A stretch of DNA of 64,000 nt from 40CM-4-69-5 sp036556905 (GCA_036556905.1 DATBIM010000156.1:67239-131238); one strand, 5' to 3'; counted from the stretch's first letter, positions 7,916 through 17,335 are shown. The notes: a model not told the origin generated them from the letters alone. Translations and numbers: made by a program.

Positions 7916-9168
7916 TGGCCGGACCCGCGCGTTCGACCTCCGCCGCCCACGCTGGCGCGAGCGACATCGAGTGGCTGGAGGGCGGAGTGACCGCGGTGCC
8001 GGGAATCCTCGCCGGCGGTGTGGCGGCGGGAATCAAGCCCAGCGGGCGGAAGGATCTGGCCCTGATCTATTCGCCCACGCCGGCCCGGGCGGCCGCCGTG
8101 TTCACCTCGAGCCAGATCAAGGGCGCTCCGGTGCAGGTCTCCATGGAGCACGTGCGGGGCGGCGTGGCCCAGGCCATCGTGGCGTCCAGCGGCTGCGCCA
8201 ACGTCTGCACCGGTGAGCAGGGCCTGCGCGATGCTCGGGAGATGACCCGCCTCACCGCCGAGTTGCTGAGGATCCCTGTCCGACACGTCCTCATCGGCTC
8301 CACCGGGGTGATCGGGGCGCCCCTGCCGATGGACAAAATCCGCGGCGCGCTCCCCCGGCTCGTGAAGGCGCTGTCCCCCCAGGGCAGCCGGGCGGCGGCG
8401 GAGGCCATCATGACCACGGACACGCGGCCCAAAGAGGCGGCGCTGCGCGTCGAGGTCAACGGTCGGCCGGTGACCATCGGCGCCGTGGCCAAGGGCGTAG
8501 GAATGATCGAGCCCCACCTGGCGACGATGTTCTGCTTCATCACCAGCGACGTCGTGATCGAAAGCGCGGTGCTGCGTCGGGTGCTCCGGCAGGACATGGA
8601 CCGCTCGTTCAACCGCATCACCGTGGACGGGGATCAGTCCACCAGCGACACCGTCGCCCTGCTGGCCAACGGCCTGGCTGAGCACGCGCCTCTGGAGGGT
8701 GGCCGCGGCCTGCGCGACTTTGCGCGCGGGTTAGCGGCGCTGACCGAGCGCATGTGCCGCCTGCTGATCAGCGATGGCGAGGGCGCCACCAAGCTGGTCA
8801 GCATCGCGGTGCGGGGGGCGGCCAGCCGACGGGACGCGCTGCTGGCGGCCCGCAGCGTGGCCAACTCGCCGCTGGTCAAGACCGCGCTCCACGGTCAGGA
8901 TCCCAACTGGGGTCGGATCATGATGGCCCTGGGCAAGTCGCCGGCGAAGCTCGACCCCGACCGCGTCAGCATCCTCTTCGAGGACGAAGTCCTGGTCGAG
9001 CGGGGAGCGCTGCGTCCCGGGGCGCGGCTGGACCGGATCCGCGAGACCATGGGCCGGGCCGAGTACGCCATCACCGTCGACCTCGGCCTCGGGCGCGGCG
9101 AGGACAAGGTCTGGACGTGCGATCTCAGCGAGGAGTACGTTCGAATCAACGCCAAGTACACGACGTAA
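7915..9168 (+). CDS. argJ: Bifunctional ornithine acetyltransferase / N-acetylglutamate synthase
   Basis: 417-aa self-processing enzyme that recycles the acetyl group from N-acetylornithine to glutamate. The autocleavage site is in EPHLATMFCF: cleavage before Thr204 would make alpha and beta chains, with Thr204 as nucleophile. The conserved oxyanion region GSTGVIG is at 128-134. The GTG start overlaps the argC stop by one base. Having both argC and argJ implies the cyclic arginine route; argB, argD and argF must lie elsewhere. Confidence 0.96.
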   Translation: MAGPARSTSAAHAGASDIEWLEGGVTAVPGILAGGVAAGIKPSGRKDLALIYSPTPARAAAVFTSSQIKGAPVQVSMEHVRGGVAQAIVASSGCANVCTGEQGLRDAREMTRLTAELLRIPVRHVLIGSTGVIGAPLPMDKIRGALPRLVKALSPQGSRAAAEAIMTTDTRPKEAALRVEVNGRPVTIGAVAKGVGMIEPHLATMFCFITSDVVIESAVLRRVLRQDMDRSFNRITVDGDQSTSDTVALLANGLAEHAPLEGGRGLRDFARGLAALTERMCRLLISDGEGATKLVSIAVRGAASRRDALLAARSVANSPLVKTALHGQDPNWGRIMMALGKSPAKLDPDRVSILFEDEVLVERGALRPGARLDRIRETMGRAEYAITVDLGLGRGEDKVWTCDLSEEYVRINAKYTT

Positions 9169-9360
9169 CCACCATCACGCACGCCGGGCGGGACTCGGTC
9201 CGGGGCGGTAGTGCGAGCCGCAGGACGTCGCGGGGCCGCAGTGCGAGGTGAGCCGCCGAGGCGGCGAGCCGAGCGGTGAAATGGGTCGGGGCCCCGCCGT
9301 CCGAGGCGAGCCTACGATCAGCCCCGGGAGCCCGGCGGAGGCTAAACCGAAGGAGGAGAC
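9169..9360 (+). promoter_or_regulatory. GC-rich leader of the rpsB-tsf operon
   Basis: 192 bp without a gene between argJ and rpsB. It holds short repeats (AGTGCGAG twice, near 9211 and 9240), a hairpin GCCGC-CGAG-GCGGC at 9252-9265, and a strong ribosome-binding site AGGAGG at 9351-9356, four bases before the rpsB ATG. No convincing -35/-10 pair was found. Known rpsB leaders in other bacteria bind S2 for feedback control. Whether this one does is unproven. Confidence 0.4.
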
Positions 9361-10122
9361 ATGGCGGCACTGACCATGAAGGAGCTGCTCGAGGCCGGAG
9401 TGCACTTCGGCCACCAGACCAAGCGCTGGAACCCCAAGATGCAGAAGTACATCTTCGGGGAGCGCAACGGGATCTACATCATCGACCTGCAGAAAACGCT
9501 CAAGAAGTTCCGGGAGGCGTACGCCTTCGTGCGCGAGCTGGCGGCCAACGGCGGCAGTGTCCTGTTCATCGGGACCAAGAAACAGGCCCAGGACACCGTG
9601 CTCGACGAGGCCAGCCGTTGCGCCATGTTCTACGTCAACCAGCGCTGGCTGGGCGGCACCCTCACCAACTTCGAGACGATCCGGAAGTCGATCGCCCGCC
9701 TCAAGAAGCTCGAGGAGATGAAGGAGGCTGGCGACTGGGAGCGGTTGCCGAAGAAGGAGGCGCTGGAGTTGGACCGGGAGCGGCAGAAGCTGGAAAAGGC
9801 CTTGATCGGGATCAAGGCCATGGAGCAGCTGCCGTCGACGGTGTTCATCATCGATCCGCGGAAGGAGCGGATCGCCGTCGCCGAGGCCCAGCGGCTGGGG
9901 ATTCCTATCGTGGCCATCGTCGACACCAACTGCGATCCCACCGGGATCGACTACCCTATCCCGGGCAACGACGACGCGATTCGGGCGGTGCGTCTCATCA
10001 CGTCGCGCGTGGCCGACGCGATCCTCGAGGGCCGGGGAGCCCTGGCCAAGGAGGAGGAGGAGGAGGGCGCCGGGGAAGCGGCCGCCGACACCGAGATGGC
10101 CGCCACGGAGGCGGAGAGCTAG
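9361..10122 (+). CDS. rpsB: Ribosomal protein S2 (uS2)
   Basis: 253-aa small-subunit protein added late in assembly and needed for S1 docking. Landmarks are LLEAGVHFGHQTKRWNPKM at the N-terminus, FIGTKKQAQ, NQRWLGGTLTNF and VDTNCDPTGIDYPIPGNDDA. The C-terminal tail after about residue 225 is Glu/Ala-rich (KEEEEEGAGE) and is probably disordered. ATG at 9361 follows the strongest Shine-Dalgarno seen in the window. Confidence 0.98.
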   Translation: MAALTMKELLEAGVHFGHQTKRWNPKMQKYIFGERNGIYIIDLQKTLKKFREAYAFVRELAANGGSVLFIGTKKQAQDTVLDEASRCAMFYVNQRWLGGTLTNFETIRKSIARLKKLEEMKEAGDWERLPKKEALELDRERQKLEKALIGIKAMEQLPSTVFIIDPRKERIAVAEAQRLGIPIVAIVDTNCDPTGIDYPIPGNDDAIRAVRLITSRVADAILEGRGALAKEEEEEGAGEAAADTEMAATEAES

Positions 10123-10124
10123 CC

Positions 10125-10730
10125 ATGGCCGCATCCGCTCAACTGGTCAAGGAGCTGCGCGATCGAACCGGGGCCGGAGTGATGGATTGCAAGGCCGCGC
10201 TGGAGGAGGCCAAGGGCGACCTGGAATCAGCCGTGGAGTTCCTCCGCAAGAAGGGACTGGCCGACGCGGCCAAGCGCTCGCACCGCGAGGCGCGGGAGGG
10301 CACGGTGGGGGCCTACATCCACCCCGGGGCCCGTCTGGGTGTGCTGGTCGAAGTCGACTGCGAGACGGACTTCGTGGCCCGCACCGAGGCCTTCCAGGAA
10401 CTGGTGAAGGACCTGACCATGCAGGTCGCCGCGGCCAACCCCGGGTACGTCTCCCGGGAGGACGTGCCGACCGCGGTCATCGAGAAAGAGCGCGAGATCT
10501 ACCGTGGCCAGATGGCGGACCAGAAGAAACCCGCCCACGTGCTCGACAAGATCATCGAAGGCAAGCTCGAGAAGTTCTACGGCGAGCAGTGCCTCCTGGA
10601 GCAGGTGTTCATCAAAGATGCGACGGGCAAGACCAGGGTCAAGGACCTGGTGGCCGGGCTCAACGCCAAGACCGGCGAGCACATCGTGGTTCGGCGGTTC
10701 GCCCGCTTTCAGGTCGGCGAGGGGCAGTGA
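10125..10730 (+). CDS. tsf: Elongation factor Ts (short form)
   Basis: 201-aa nucleotide-exchange factor for EF-Tu. The N-terminal UBA-like domain (LVKELRDRTGAGVMDCKAAL) and the conserved exchange motif CETDFVAR are present. The protein is about 80 residues shorter than the E. coli factor and resembles the compact Thermus-type EF-Ts with a single core subdomain repeat. The start is three bases after the rpsB stop. The two genes form the usual rpsB-tsf pair. Confidence 0.97.
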   Translation: MAASAQLVKELRDRTGAGVMDCKAALEEAKGDLESAVEFLRKKGLADAAKRSHREAREGTVGAYIHPGARLGVLVEVDCETDFVARTEAFQELVKDLTMQVAAANPGYVSREDVPTAVIEKEREIYRGQMADQKKPAHVLDKIIEGKLEKFYGEQCLLEQVFIKDATGKTRVKDLVAGLNAKTGEHIVVRRFARFQVGEGQ

Positions 10731-11467
10731 GCGTGACGGCGGAGGCGGGCACTCCACGCCCGGCGTACCGCCGTATCGTCCTCAAGCTGTCCGGGGAGGC
10801 GCTGGCCGGGACTCAGGGGTACGGGATCGAGCCCGCCGTGCTGGAACGGATCGCCGGGGAGACGCGAGACGTGACGGCGCTGGGCGTCCAGGTGGCCATC
10901 GTGATCGGGGGCGGCAATATCTTCCGGGGCGTGGCGGCCAGCGCTGGCGGGATGGAGCGGGCCACCGCCGACTACATGGGCATGCTGGCCACCGTGATCA
11001 ACGCCCTGGCCTTGCAGGACGCCCTGGAGAAGGTCGGCTTGCAGACGCGGGTGCTGTCGGCGATCGAGATGCGAGCGGTGGCCGAGCCGTACATCCGCCG
11101 CCGGGCCATCCGGCACCTGGAAAAGGGGCGGGTCGTCATCTTCGCGGCCGGCACCGGCAATCCCTTCTTCACCACGGATACGGCCGGGGCGCTGCGGGCC
11201 ATCGAGATCGGTGCCGACGCCATCATCAAGGCCACCAAGGTGGACGGCATCTATTCGGCGGACCCCAAGCACGATCGCAGCGCGCAACGGCTGGCCCGGA
11301 CGACGTATCACGACGTGTTGAATCGACGGCTTCAGGTGATGGACTCCACGGCGATCTCCCTCTGCATGGAGAACGCCCTGCCCATCATCGTGTTCGATCT
11401 CACGCGCTCGGGCAACATCAAGCGGATCGTGCTGGGGGAGCCGGTAGGGTCGATCGTGTCGGCGTGA
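10727..11467 (+). CDS. pyrH: UMP kinase
   Basis: About 246-aa amino-acid-kinase-fold enzyme that phosphorylates UMP to UDP in pyrimidine synthesis. It shows KLSGEALAG, IVIGGGNIFRG, the nucleotide-binding AAGTGNPFFTTDTAA-type loop and KATKVDGIYSADP. Two GTG starts are possible: 10727, which overlaps the tsf stop (GTGA), and 10733. GAGGGG at 10719-10724 can serve either one. The usual rpsB-tsf-pyrH-frr order supports the call. Confidence 0.95.
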   Translation: MSVTAEAGTPRPAYRRIVLKLSGEALAGTQGYGIEPAVLERIAGETRDVTALGVQVAIVIGGGNIFRGVAASAGGMERATADYMGMLATVINALALQDALEKVGLQTRVLSAIEMRAVAEPYIRRRAIRHLEKGRVVIFAAGTGNPFFTTDTAGALRAIEIGADAIIKATKVDGIYSADPKHDRSAQRLARTTYHDVLNRRLQVMDSTAISLCMENALPIIVFDLTRSGNIKRIVLGEPVGSIVSA

Positions 11468-11489
11468 GTCATACCCCGGAGGGGGCGGC

Positions 11490-12044
11490 ATGCAAGCCTT
11501 GCTGAAGGACATCGAGACCCGGATGAATGGAACCCTGGAGACCCTGACCCGCGAGTTCGCGGCCGTGCGGACCGGTCGCGCGTCGACGGCGTTGCTGGAG
11601 ACCGTGCGCGTCGACTACTACGGCACGCCGACGCCGGTGACGCAGACCGCCTCCGTGTCGGTGCCCGACGCCCGCACGCTGGTCATCCAGCCCTGGGAGG
11701 CGGGGCAGCTGGGGGCGATCGAAAAGGCCATCATGAAGTCCGATCTCGGGCTCACCCCGATCAACGATGGCAAGGTGATCCGCCTCAGCTTGCCGCCCCT
11801 GACCGAGGAGCGACGCAAGCAGCTGGCCAAAACCGTGCACAAGATCGCCGAGGAGGCTCGGGTCGCCGTGCGCAATATCCGCCGCGAGGCCAACGACAAA
11901 CTCAGGGCCATGGGCAAGGACAAGAAGGCCTCGGAGGACGAGGAACGGCGCGGCCACGAGCAGATTCAGAAAACCACCGATCGGTACATCGCCAAAGTCG
12001 ACGAGCTCCTGAAGAAAAAGGAGCAGGAAATCCTGGCCTTCTAA
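11490..12044 (+). CDS. frr: Ribosome recycling factor
   Basis: 184-aa tRNA-shaped factor that, with EF-G, splits terminated ribosomes. Conserved elements are REFAAVRTGRAS near the N-terminus, VDYYGTPTPV, LVIQPWE and the coiled-coil end KVDELLKKKEQEILAF. A strong GGAGGGGG precedes the ATG. The length is typical of the family. It is the fourth gene of the rpsB-tsf-pyrH-frr block. Confidence 0.98.
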   Translation: MQALLKDIETRMNGTLETLTREFAAVRTGRASTALLETVRVDYYGTPTPVTQTASVSVPDARTLVIQPWEAGQLGAIEKAIMKSDLGLTPINDGKVIRLSLPPLTEERRKQLAKTVHKIAEEARVAVRNIRREANDKLRAMGKDKKASEDEERRGHEQIQKTTDRYIAKVDELLKKKEQEILAF

Positions 12045-12058
12045 TACGATGAACGGGC

Positions 12059-12841
12059 ATGGCCCTTCGCATACCTAGACCGCTGCGTCAGCGCGAACGG
12101 CCGGCGCTCACGGAACACGAGCTTCTGACCCTCGTGCGCGGCCGGCCTCTTCCCGAGCATGTCGCGATCATCATGGACGGCAACGGACGGTGGGCAACCA
12201 GCCGGGGCCTCCCCCGGGTGGCCGGGCACCGCCAGGGCGTGAAGACGGCCCGGACCATCGTGCGCGCGGCGGGCGAGATCGGCCTGCGCTACCTCACCCT
12301 CTACGCGTTCTCAACTGAGAACTGGAGCCGGCCCGAGGACGAGGTCGCCACGCTGATGAAGCTCCTGGAGGAGTCGATGGCCCGGGAGCTACGTGAGTTG
12401 ATGGAGCGCAACGTGCGGCTCAGCGTGATCGGGCGCCCCACCGGGGTGCCGGTGGCGTTGCGGCGCGGGATCGAGCGTGTCGTCGAGGCCACTCGCCACA
12501 ATACCGGCCTGAACCTCATCATGGCGTTCAATTACGGAGGCCGCGACGAGCTGGTCGACGCCTTCCGGGCCCTGGCTCAGCGCGTGGCCGCGGGTGAGCT
12601 GACCGCGGAAGCCATCTCCGAGAAGGACGTGAGCGGCGCCCTCTACACGGCCGGTATCCCGGACCCTGACCTGCTCATCCGCACCAGTGGGGAGCTGCGG
12701 GTCTCGAACTTCCTCCTCTGGCAGATCGCCTACACGGAGCTGTGGGTGACGCCGACGCTGTGGCCGGACTTCCGTCCCCTCGACCTCTACCGTGCGGTGG
12801 CCGACTTCCAGGGGCGCACCCGGCGGTTCGGCGGAGTGTGA
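12059..12841 (+). CDS. uppS: Isoprenyl (undecaprenyl) diphosphate synthase
   Basis: 260-aa cis-prenyltransferase that builds the C55 lipid carrier of cell-wall synthesis. The catalytic Asp40 lies in IIMDGNGRWA. FSTENWSRP and the pyrophosphate-binding RTSGELRVSNFLLWQ are present, and so is the late Glu-rich TELWVTP. An N-terminal extension of about 30 residues precedes the core; a start downstream is possible because the SD at 12059 is weak. It supplies the polyprenyl chain beside cdsA and the MEP genes dxr and ispG. Confidence 0.95.
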   Translation: MALRIPRPLRQRERPALTEHELLTLVRGRPLPEHVAIIMDGNGRWATSRGLPRVAGHRQGVKTARTIVRAAGEIGLRYLTLYAFSTENWSRPEDEVATLMKLLEESMARELRELMERNVRLSVIGRPTGVPVALRRGIERVVEATRHNTGLNLIMAFNYGGRDELVDAFRALAQRVAAGELTAEAISEKDVSGALYTAGIPDPDLLIRTSGELRVSNFLLWQIAYTELWVTPTLWPDFRPLDLYRAVADFQGRTRRFGGV

Positions 12842-12842
12842 C

Positions 12843-13691
12843 GTGGACTCGACCGTCATGCCGACAGCCCGCGCGCGCTTCTCCGCCGAGGCCGTGAAGC
12901 GTGTGGCCAGCGCCATCGTGTTCATCCCGCTCTTTGTGTGGATGGTGAGCCGGGGCCCGCAATGGGTCTTCGTCCTCTTCGTGGCGGCGGTGGCGGGGAT
13001 GGGGGCGTGGGAGCTCGCGCGGCTCTTCGAGCGCGCCGGGGTCCCGACCTATACGAGACTGGGTCCGGCCGCCGCGGTGGCGGTGACGGTGAGCTTCGCG
13101 CTGCCCCACCGGGATCCCCCGGCGGCCCTGATCGTGCTCACGCTGGCGGTGGCAGTGGTGCTCACCGCCTCACTGCGGAGTCGTGGAACCCTCTCCATCG
13201 AGCCCGTGGCCACCACCCTCCTCGCCGTCCTGTACGTTGGTTGGTTCTTGGGTCACGCGGTGCTGCTGTACCGGCTGACCAACGGTGGCGCCGTGGTCCT
13301 GCTGCTCGTGGGCACCACGTGGCTGGGCGAATCGGCGGCCTATGCGGTCGGCTCGTCGATGGGGCGCCACCCGCTGGCCCCGGTCATCAGCCCCCGGAAG
13401 ACGGTTGAGGGCGCCGTTGCCCAGGTGATCGCCTCCGCGCTCGGCGCCCTCGTCCTGGGCGCCTGGCTCCTGCCCGAATGGGGCGTCCCGGCGACGCTGG
13501 GGGCGGGAGTCGTCCTGGGGCTGGTCGGGCAGGTCGGGGATCTGGCCGAGTCCGTGATCAAGCGGAGCGTCGGCGCCAAGGACAGCGGCACCCTCATTCC
13601 CGGACACGGTGGCTTGCTCGACCGCGTAGACGGCCTGCTGCTCAACGCCCCCGCGTTGTACTACTACGCGGTGCTGGGAGCCGTGGCGTGA
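12843..13691 (+). CDS. cdsA: Phosphatidate cytidylyltransferase
   Basis: 282-aa integral membrane enzyme making CDP-diacylglycerol for phospholipid synthesis. It has about seven hydrophobic segments and the family signature split over SPRKTVEGAVAQ and VGDLAESVIKRSVGAKDSG, ending GHGGLLDRVDG. GTG 12843 was chosen because GGAG sits six bases upstream, just after the uppS stop. An ATG at 12858 is the alternative. It overlaps dxr by GTGA. Confidence 0.94.
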   Translation: MDSTVMPTARARFSAEAVKRVASAIVFIPLFVWMVSRGPQWVFVLFVAAVAGMGAWELARLFERAGVPTYTRLGPAAAVAVTVSFALPHRDPPAALIVLTLAVAVVLTASLRSRGTLSIEPVATTLLAVLYVGWFLGHAVLLYRLTNGGAVVLLLVGTTWLGESAAYAVGSSMGRHPLAPVISPRKTVEGAVAQVIASALGALVLGAWLLPEWGVPATLGAGVVLGLVGQVGDLAESVIKRSVGAKDSGTLIPGHGGLLDRVDGLLLNAPALYYYAVLGAVA

Positions 13692-14854
13692 AACGGATCA
13701 CGGTGCTCGGCGCGACGGGATCGATCGGGCTCCGCACCCTGGAGCTGGTCGCGAGCTTTCCCGACGAGTTCGTGGTGGCCGGGCTGGCCGCGCGCGGATC
13801 GAATGTCGAGGTCGTTGCCGATCTGTGTCGCAAGTATGCCCCGCGGGCGGTGGCGCTGCTGGAGCCGTCCGCCGTGGACCGACTGGCCCGGCTCCTGCCC
13901 CCATCGGGGCCCGAGCTCCTGGCCGGGCCCGAGGGGCTGGCCTCCCTGGCCCGCCAGGTGCCCGCCGACGTCGTGGTCTCCGCGCTCGTCGGTGCCGTCG
14001 GATTGCTTCCCACGATGGCCGCCATCGAGGCGGGCCGCACGGTGGCCCTGGCCAACAAGGAGACGCTGGTCATGGCCGGCCAGCTGATGACGGCCGCCGC
14101 CCGCCGGCACCGGGTGGCGCTGCTGCCCGTCGATTCCGAACACAGCGCGATCTTTCAGTGCCTCATCGGGCACAACCGGCGCGACGTCCACCGGGTGCTG
14201 CTCACGGCATCCGGCGGGCCCTTCCGTGAGCTGCCGCGGGAGCGGTTCGCGCAGGTGACGGTGGAGGACGCGCTCCGCCACCCGACGTGGAAGATGGGAC
14301 CGAAGATCACCATCGACTCGGCCACCCTGATGAACAAGGGGCTGGAGATCATCGAAGCGCGCTGGCTCTTCGAGATGGAGCCCCATCAGGTCCAGGTGAT
14401 CGTGCATCCGCAATCGATCGTGCACTCGATGGTGGAGTACATCGATGGCTCGGTGATCGCCCAGCTGGGCGTGGCCGACATGGGGGTGCCGATTCTCTAC
14501 GCGCTGACGTACCCGGAGCGCCGACCCGCGCCAGCGGCGCGGCTGGATCTGAGCCGGGTCGGCCAGCTCACGTTCTTCGAGCCCGACACCGAGCGCTTCC
14601 CCTGTCTGAGCCTGGCCCGCGCGGCCCTGGAGCGGGGGGGAGCGGCCCCGGTGATCCTCAACGCGGCCAACGAGATGGCGGTGGCGGCGTTCCTGGACGG
14701 GAAGATCCCCTTCGTCGCCATCCCCGAGCTGATCGAGCGAGCGCTGGCGACGTGCCCGGCCCGTGACCCCCACGGCATCGAAGACTGCGTGGCCATCGAC
14801 GCCGACGTCCGGCAGCGGACGGAGGCCTTCGTTCACACTATTGGAAGGCGGTAG
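13688..14854 (+). CDS. dxr: 1-deoxy-D-xylulose 5-phosphate reductoisomerase
   Basis: 388-aa NADPH enzyme for the committed step of the MEP isoprenoid pathway. The nucleotide-binding GATGSIG is at 8-14, metal ligands Asp149 and Glu151 are in PVDSEHSAIFQ, MNKGLEIIEARWLF follows, and NAANEMAVAAFL marks the C-terminal domain. The GTG start overlaps the cdsA stop. Dxr and IspG in the same operon show that this organism makes IPP by the MEP route. Confidence 0.97.
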   Translation: MKRITVLGATGSIGLRTLELVASFPDEFVVAGLAARGSNVEVVADLCRKYAPRAVALLEPSAVDRLARLLPPSGPELLAGPEGLASLARQVPADVVVSALVGAVGLLPTMAAIEAGRTVALANKETLVMAGQLMTAAARRHRVALLPVDSEHSAIFQCLIGHNRRDVHRVLLTASGGPFRELPRERFAQVTVEDALRHPTWKMGPKITIDSATLMNKGLEIIEARWLFEMEPHQVQVIVHPQSIVHSMVEYIDGSVIAQLGVADMGVPILYALTYPERRPAPAARLDLSRVGQLTFFEPDTERFPCLSLARAALERGGAAPVILNAANEMAVAAFLDGKIPFVAIPELIERALATCPARDPHGIEDCVAIDADVRQRTEAFVHTIGRR

Positions 14855-14860
14855 ACCCTC

Positions 14861-16225
14861 GTGACCACGGTCATCTCGTTCATCGTCGTCATCGGCGTGC
14901 TGATCCTCATTCACGAGCTGGGCCACTTCCTGGTGGCCCGGTGGTCGGGCGTCGGGGTGGAGCGGTTCTCGATCGGTTTCGGCCCCGTGCTTCTGCGCTG
15001 GCGAGGCAAGGAGACCGAGTACTGCCTGAGCGCGATCCCCATGGGCGGCTACGTAAAGATGATGGGCGAAGAGAACCCCCTGGAAGGCGGGGCCGCGCTC
15101 CCCTGGGATCCGGCCAAGGCCTTCGCCTTGAAGCCCCTGTGGGTGCGCTTCCTCATCGTGTTCGCGGGCCCTGGGATGAACTTCGTGCTGGCGGCCGTGA
15201 TCTTCATCCTCGTGCTGGGCACGGTCGGCCGACCCGTCTGGTCGCCGGTCGTGGGGCGGGTCAGCGAAGGGGGCCCCGCCGCGGAGGCCGGGCTGAAGAC
15301 CGGCGACGTCATCGAGGCCATCGGGGGCCGGGCGGTGGCCTACTGGGAGGACGTGGAGCGAGCCATCAGCGGCTCGGGCGGTCGTCCCCTCGTCCTGAAG
15401 CTGCGTCGTGACGACCAGACGTTGACGCTGACGGTGCCGCCCAAGCTCACCAGCGTGCGCGACCCCATCTTCCGCGAGGAGAGGGAGGTCTGGGAGATCG
15501 GCGCCGGCCCCCGGCTCACGCCCTACATCGGGGCGGTGAATCCCGGCTCGCCGGCGGAGCGGGCCGGGCTCAAGGCTGGCGACCAGGTGGTGGCGGTGGC
15601 CGGCGGGCCGGTGTTTACGCCCGAGGAGCTCATGCAGGCCATCCAGAAGCGGCCCGGGCAGAGCTTCGACATGGCCGTTCAGCGGAGCGGCCAGACCGTC
15701 CGGGTGGAGGTGACGGCGAACCCCGTGCGGGAGAAGGGGCCGCTGGGCCAGGACGTGGAAGTCGGTCGCATCGGCGTCAGCATCGTCACCAAGACGCTGA
15801 GCTACGCGTCCTATTCCCCACCCGAGGCCGTGTGGTACGGCATCGTCCGCACCTGGGACATGACGGTGCTGACCACGAAGGGATTCTGGATGATCGTCAG
15901 CGGGCAGATCCCCCTGTCCAACCTGGGCGGCCCCGTGCAGATCGCCTCCGAGACGGGCCGCCAGGCTCAGGAGGGCGCGGCCCCCCTGGCCGTGTTCACT
16001 GCCGTCATCAGTGTCAATCTCGCGGTCCTCAACCTGCTGCCGGTCCCCATGCTGGACGGCGGGCATCTCTTCTTCTTCCTCATCGAGGGGGTGCTGGGTC
16101 GGCCCCTCTCGGTGCGGAAGCGGGAGTTGGCTCAGCAGGTGGGGTTCGTGCTGCTGATGCTGATCATGGTGCTGGCGCTATACAATGACCTCGTTCGCAT
16201 CGATGCGTTTCGCCTGTTCAAATAG
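14861..16225 (+). CDS. rseP: Site-2 intramembrane zinc metalloprotease RseP
   Basis: 454-aa inner-membrane protease that cuts membrane-embedded substrates such as anti-sigma factors and signal peptide remnants. The HExxH motif is His18-Glu19-Leu-Gly-His22 in the first membrane helix. Two PDZ domains follow (about 118-165 and 215-265, each with an AGLK-x-GD core). The third zinc ligand is in the last membrane region NLLPVPMLDGGH. The GTG start is six bases after dxr. The dxr-rseP neighbourhood is common in bacteria. Confidence 0.95.
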   Translation: MTTVISFIVVIGVLILIHELGHFLVARWSGVGVERFSIGFGPVLLRWRGKETEYCLSAIPMGGYVKMMGEENPLEGGAALPWDPAKAFALKPLWVRFLIVFAGPGMNFVLAAVIFILVLGTVGRPVWSPVVGRVSEGGPAAEAGLKTGDVIEAIGGRAVAYWEDVERAISGSGGRPLVLKLRRDDQTLTLTVPPKLTSVRDPIFREEREVWEIGAGPRLTPYIGAVNPGSPAERAGLKAGDQVVAVAGGPVFTPEELMQAIQKRPGQSFDMAVQRSGQTVRVEVTANPVREKGPLGQDVEVGRIGVSIVTKTLSYASYSPPEAVWYGIVRTWDMTVLTTKGFWMIVSGQIPLSNLGGPVQIASETGRQAQEGAAPLAVFTAVISVNLAVLNLLPVPMLDGGHLFFFLIEGVLGRPLSVRKRELAQQVGFVLLMLIMVLALYNDLVRIDAFRLFK

Positions 16226-16237
16226 GGCCAGGTCAGC

Positions 16238-17335
16238 ATGATCACACGGCGCAAGACGCGGCAGATTCAGGTGGGCGGGCTCACCGTGGGAGGCGACGCG
16301 CCCATCACCGTGCAGTCCATGACCAAGACCGACACCCGCGACGTACAGGCCACCCTGCTGGAGATCTGGTCGCTGGAGGCGGCGGGATGTGACATCGTCC
16401 GCTGTGCGGTGCCGGTTCGGGAGGCGGCCGAGAAGCTCGGCGAGATCAAGCGACAGATCCGGATCCCGCTGGTGGCCGACATCCACTTCAATTACAAGCT
16501 GGCCCTGATCGCGCTGGAGCAGGGCGTGGACGGTTTGCGGCTGAACCCCGGGAACATCGGAGGCAAGAAGTTCGTGATGGAGGTCGTCAACCTGGCCAAG
16601 GACCGCAAGATCCCGATCCGCATCGGCGTCAACGCCGGCTCGCTGGAGAAGGACCTCCTGGAACGGTACGGCGGGCCGTCGGCCCAGGGCATGGTGGAGT
16701 CGGCGTTGCGCCACATCCATATCCTGGAGGAGTGCAACTACCCCGAGATGAAGGTGTCGCTGAAAGCCTCCGACCCCCTCATGATGATCGAGGCCTACCG
16801 GATGCTGGCCAGTCAGGTGGACTACCCGTTCCATCTGGGCGTGACCGAGGCCGGCACGCCCGGCGTGGGAACCATCAAGTCCGCGGTCGGCCTGGGAGCC
16901 TTGCTCAGCGAGGGCATCGGCGACACCATCCGGGTCTCGTTGTCGGCGGATCCCACCGAGGAGGTGCGCGTCGGGATCGACATCCTGAAATCGCTGGGCC
17001 TCCGCAAAGGCGGCCTGACCTTCGTGGCCTGCCCTTCGTGCGGGCGGGCCGATGTCGATCTGGTGCGCCTGGCCCGCGAGGTGGAGGAGGAGTTCAAGGG
17101 CCTCAACGAGGAGATCCACATCGCGGTGATGGGATGCGAGGTCAACGGGCCCGGAGAAGCCCGGGCCGCCGACATCGGCGTGGCCGGCGGCCGGGGCATC
17201 GGTCTGATCTTCCGCAACGGCGAGGTGATCAGGAAGGTGCCCGAGCGGGAGATCGTGCAGGCCATGCGCGAGGAGGTCGATCGCTTCCTGGCCGATCGGC
17301 GCGCCGCCAGCCCCCCGGCGAAGGAGGATCACTGA
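16238..17335 (+). CDS. ispG: 4-hydroxy-3-methylbut-2-enyl diphosphate synthase (IspG)
   Basis: 365-aa [4Fe-4S] enzyme that reductively opens MEcPP to HMBPP. Cluster ligands are Cys265, Cys268 (ACPSCGR) and Cys300 (VMGCEVNGPGEA), with Glu307 as the fourth-site acid. The TIM-barrel core begins ITVQSMTKTDTRD. Its length is that of the two-domain bacterial form without the plant insertion. It needs two single electrons from a ferredoxin or flavodoxin. The next gene encodes a [2Fe-2S] protein and starts inside its stop codon. Confidence 0.97.
   Translation: MITRRKTRQIQVGGLTVGGDAPITVQSMTKTDTRDVQATLLEIWSLEAAGCDIVRCAVPVREAAEKLGEIKRQIRIPLVADIHFNYKLALIALEQGVDGLRLNPGNIGGKKFVMEVVNLAKDRKIPIRIGVNAGSLEKDLLERYGGPSAQGMVESALRHIHILEECNYPEMKVSLKASDPLMMIEAYRMLASQVDYPFHLGVTEAGTPGVGTIKSAVGLGALLSEGIGDTIRVSLSADPTEEVRVGIDILKSLGLRKGGLTFVACPSCGRADVDLVRLAREVEEEFKGLNEEIHIAVMGCEVNGPGEARAADIGVAGGRGIGLIFRNGEVIRKVPEREIVQAMREEVDRFLADRRAASPPAKEDH

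Noticed and set aside
13664..16066. 800-codon - strand frame opposite dxr and rseP
   Set aside because: Same antisense effect of codon bias. It covers two well-identified genes and has no start context or family features.
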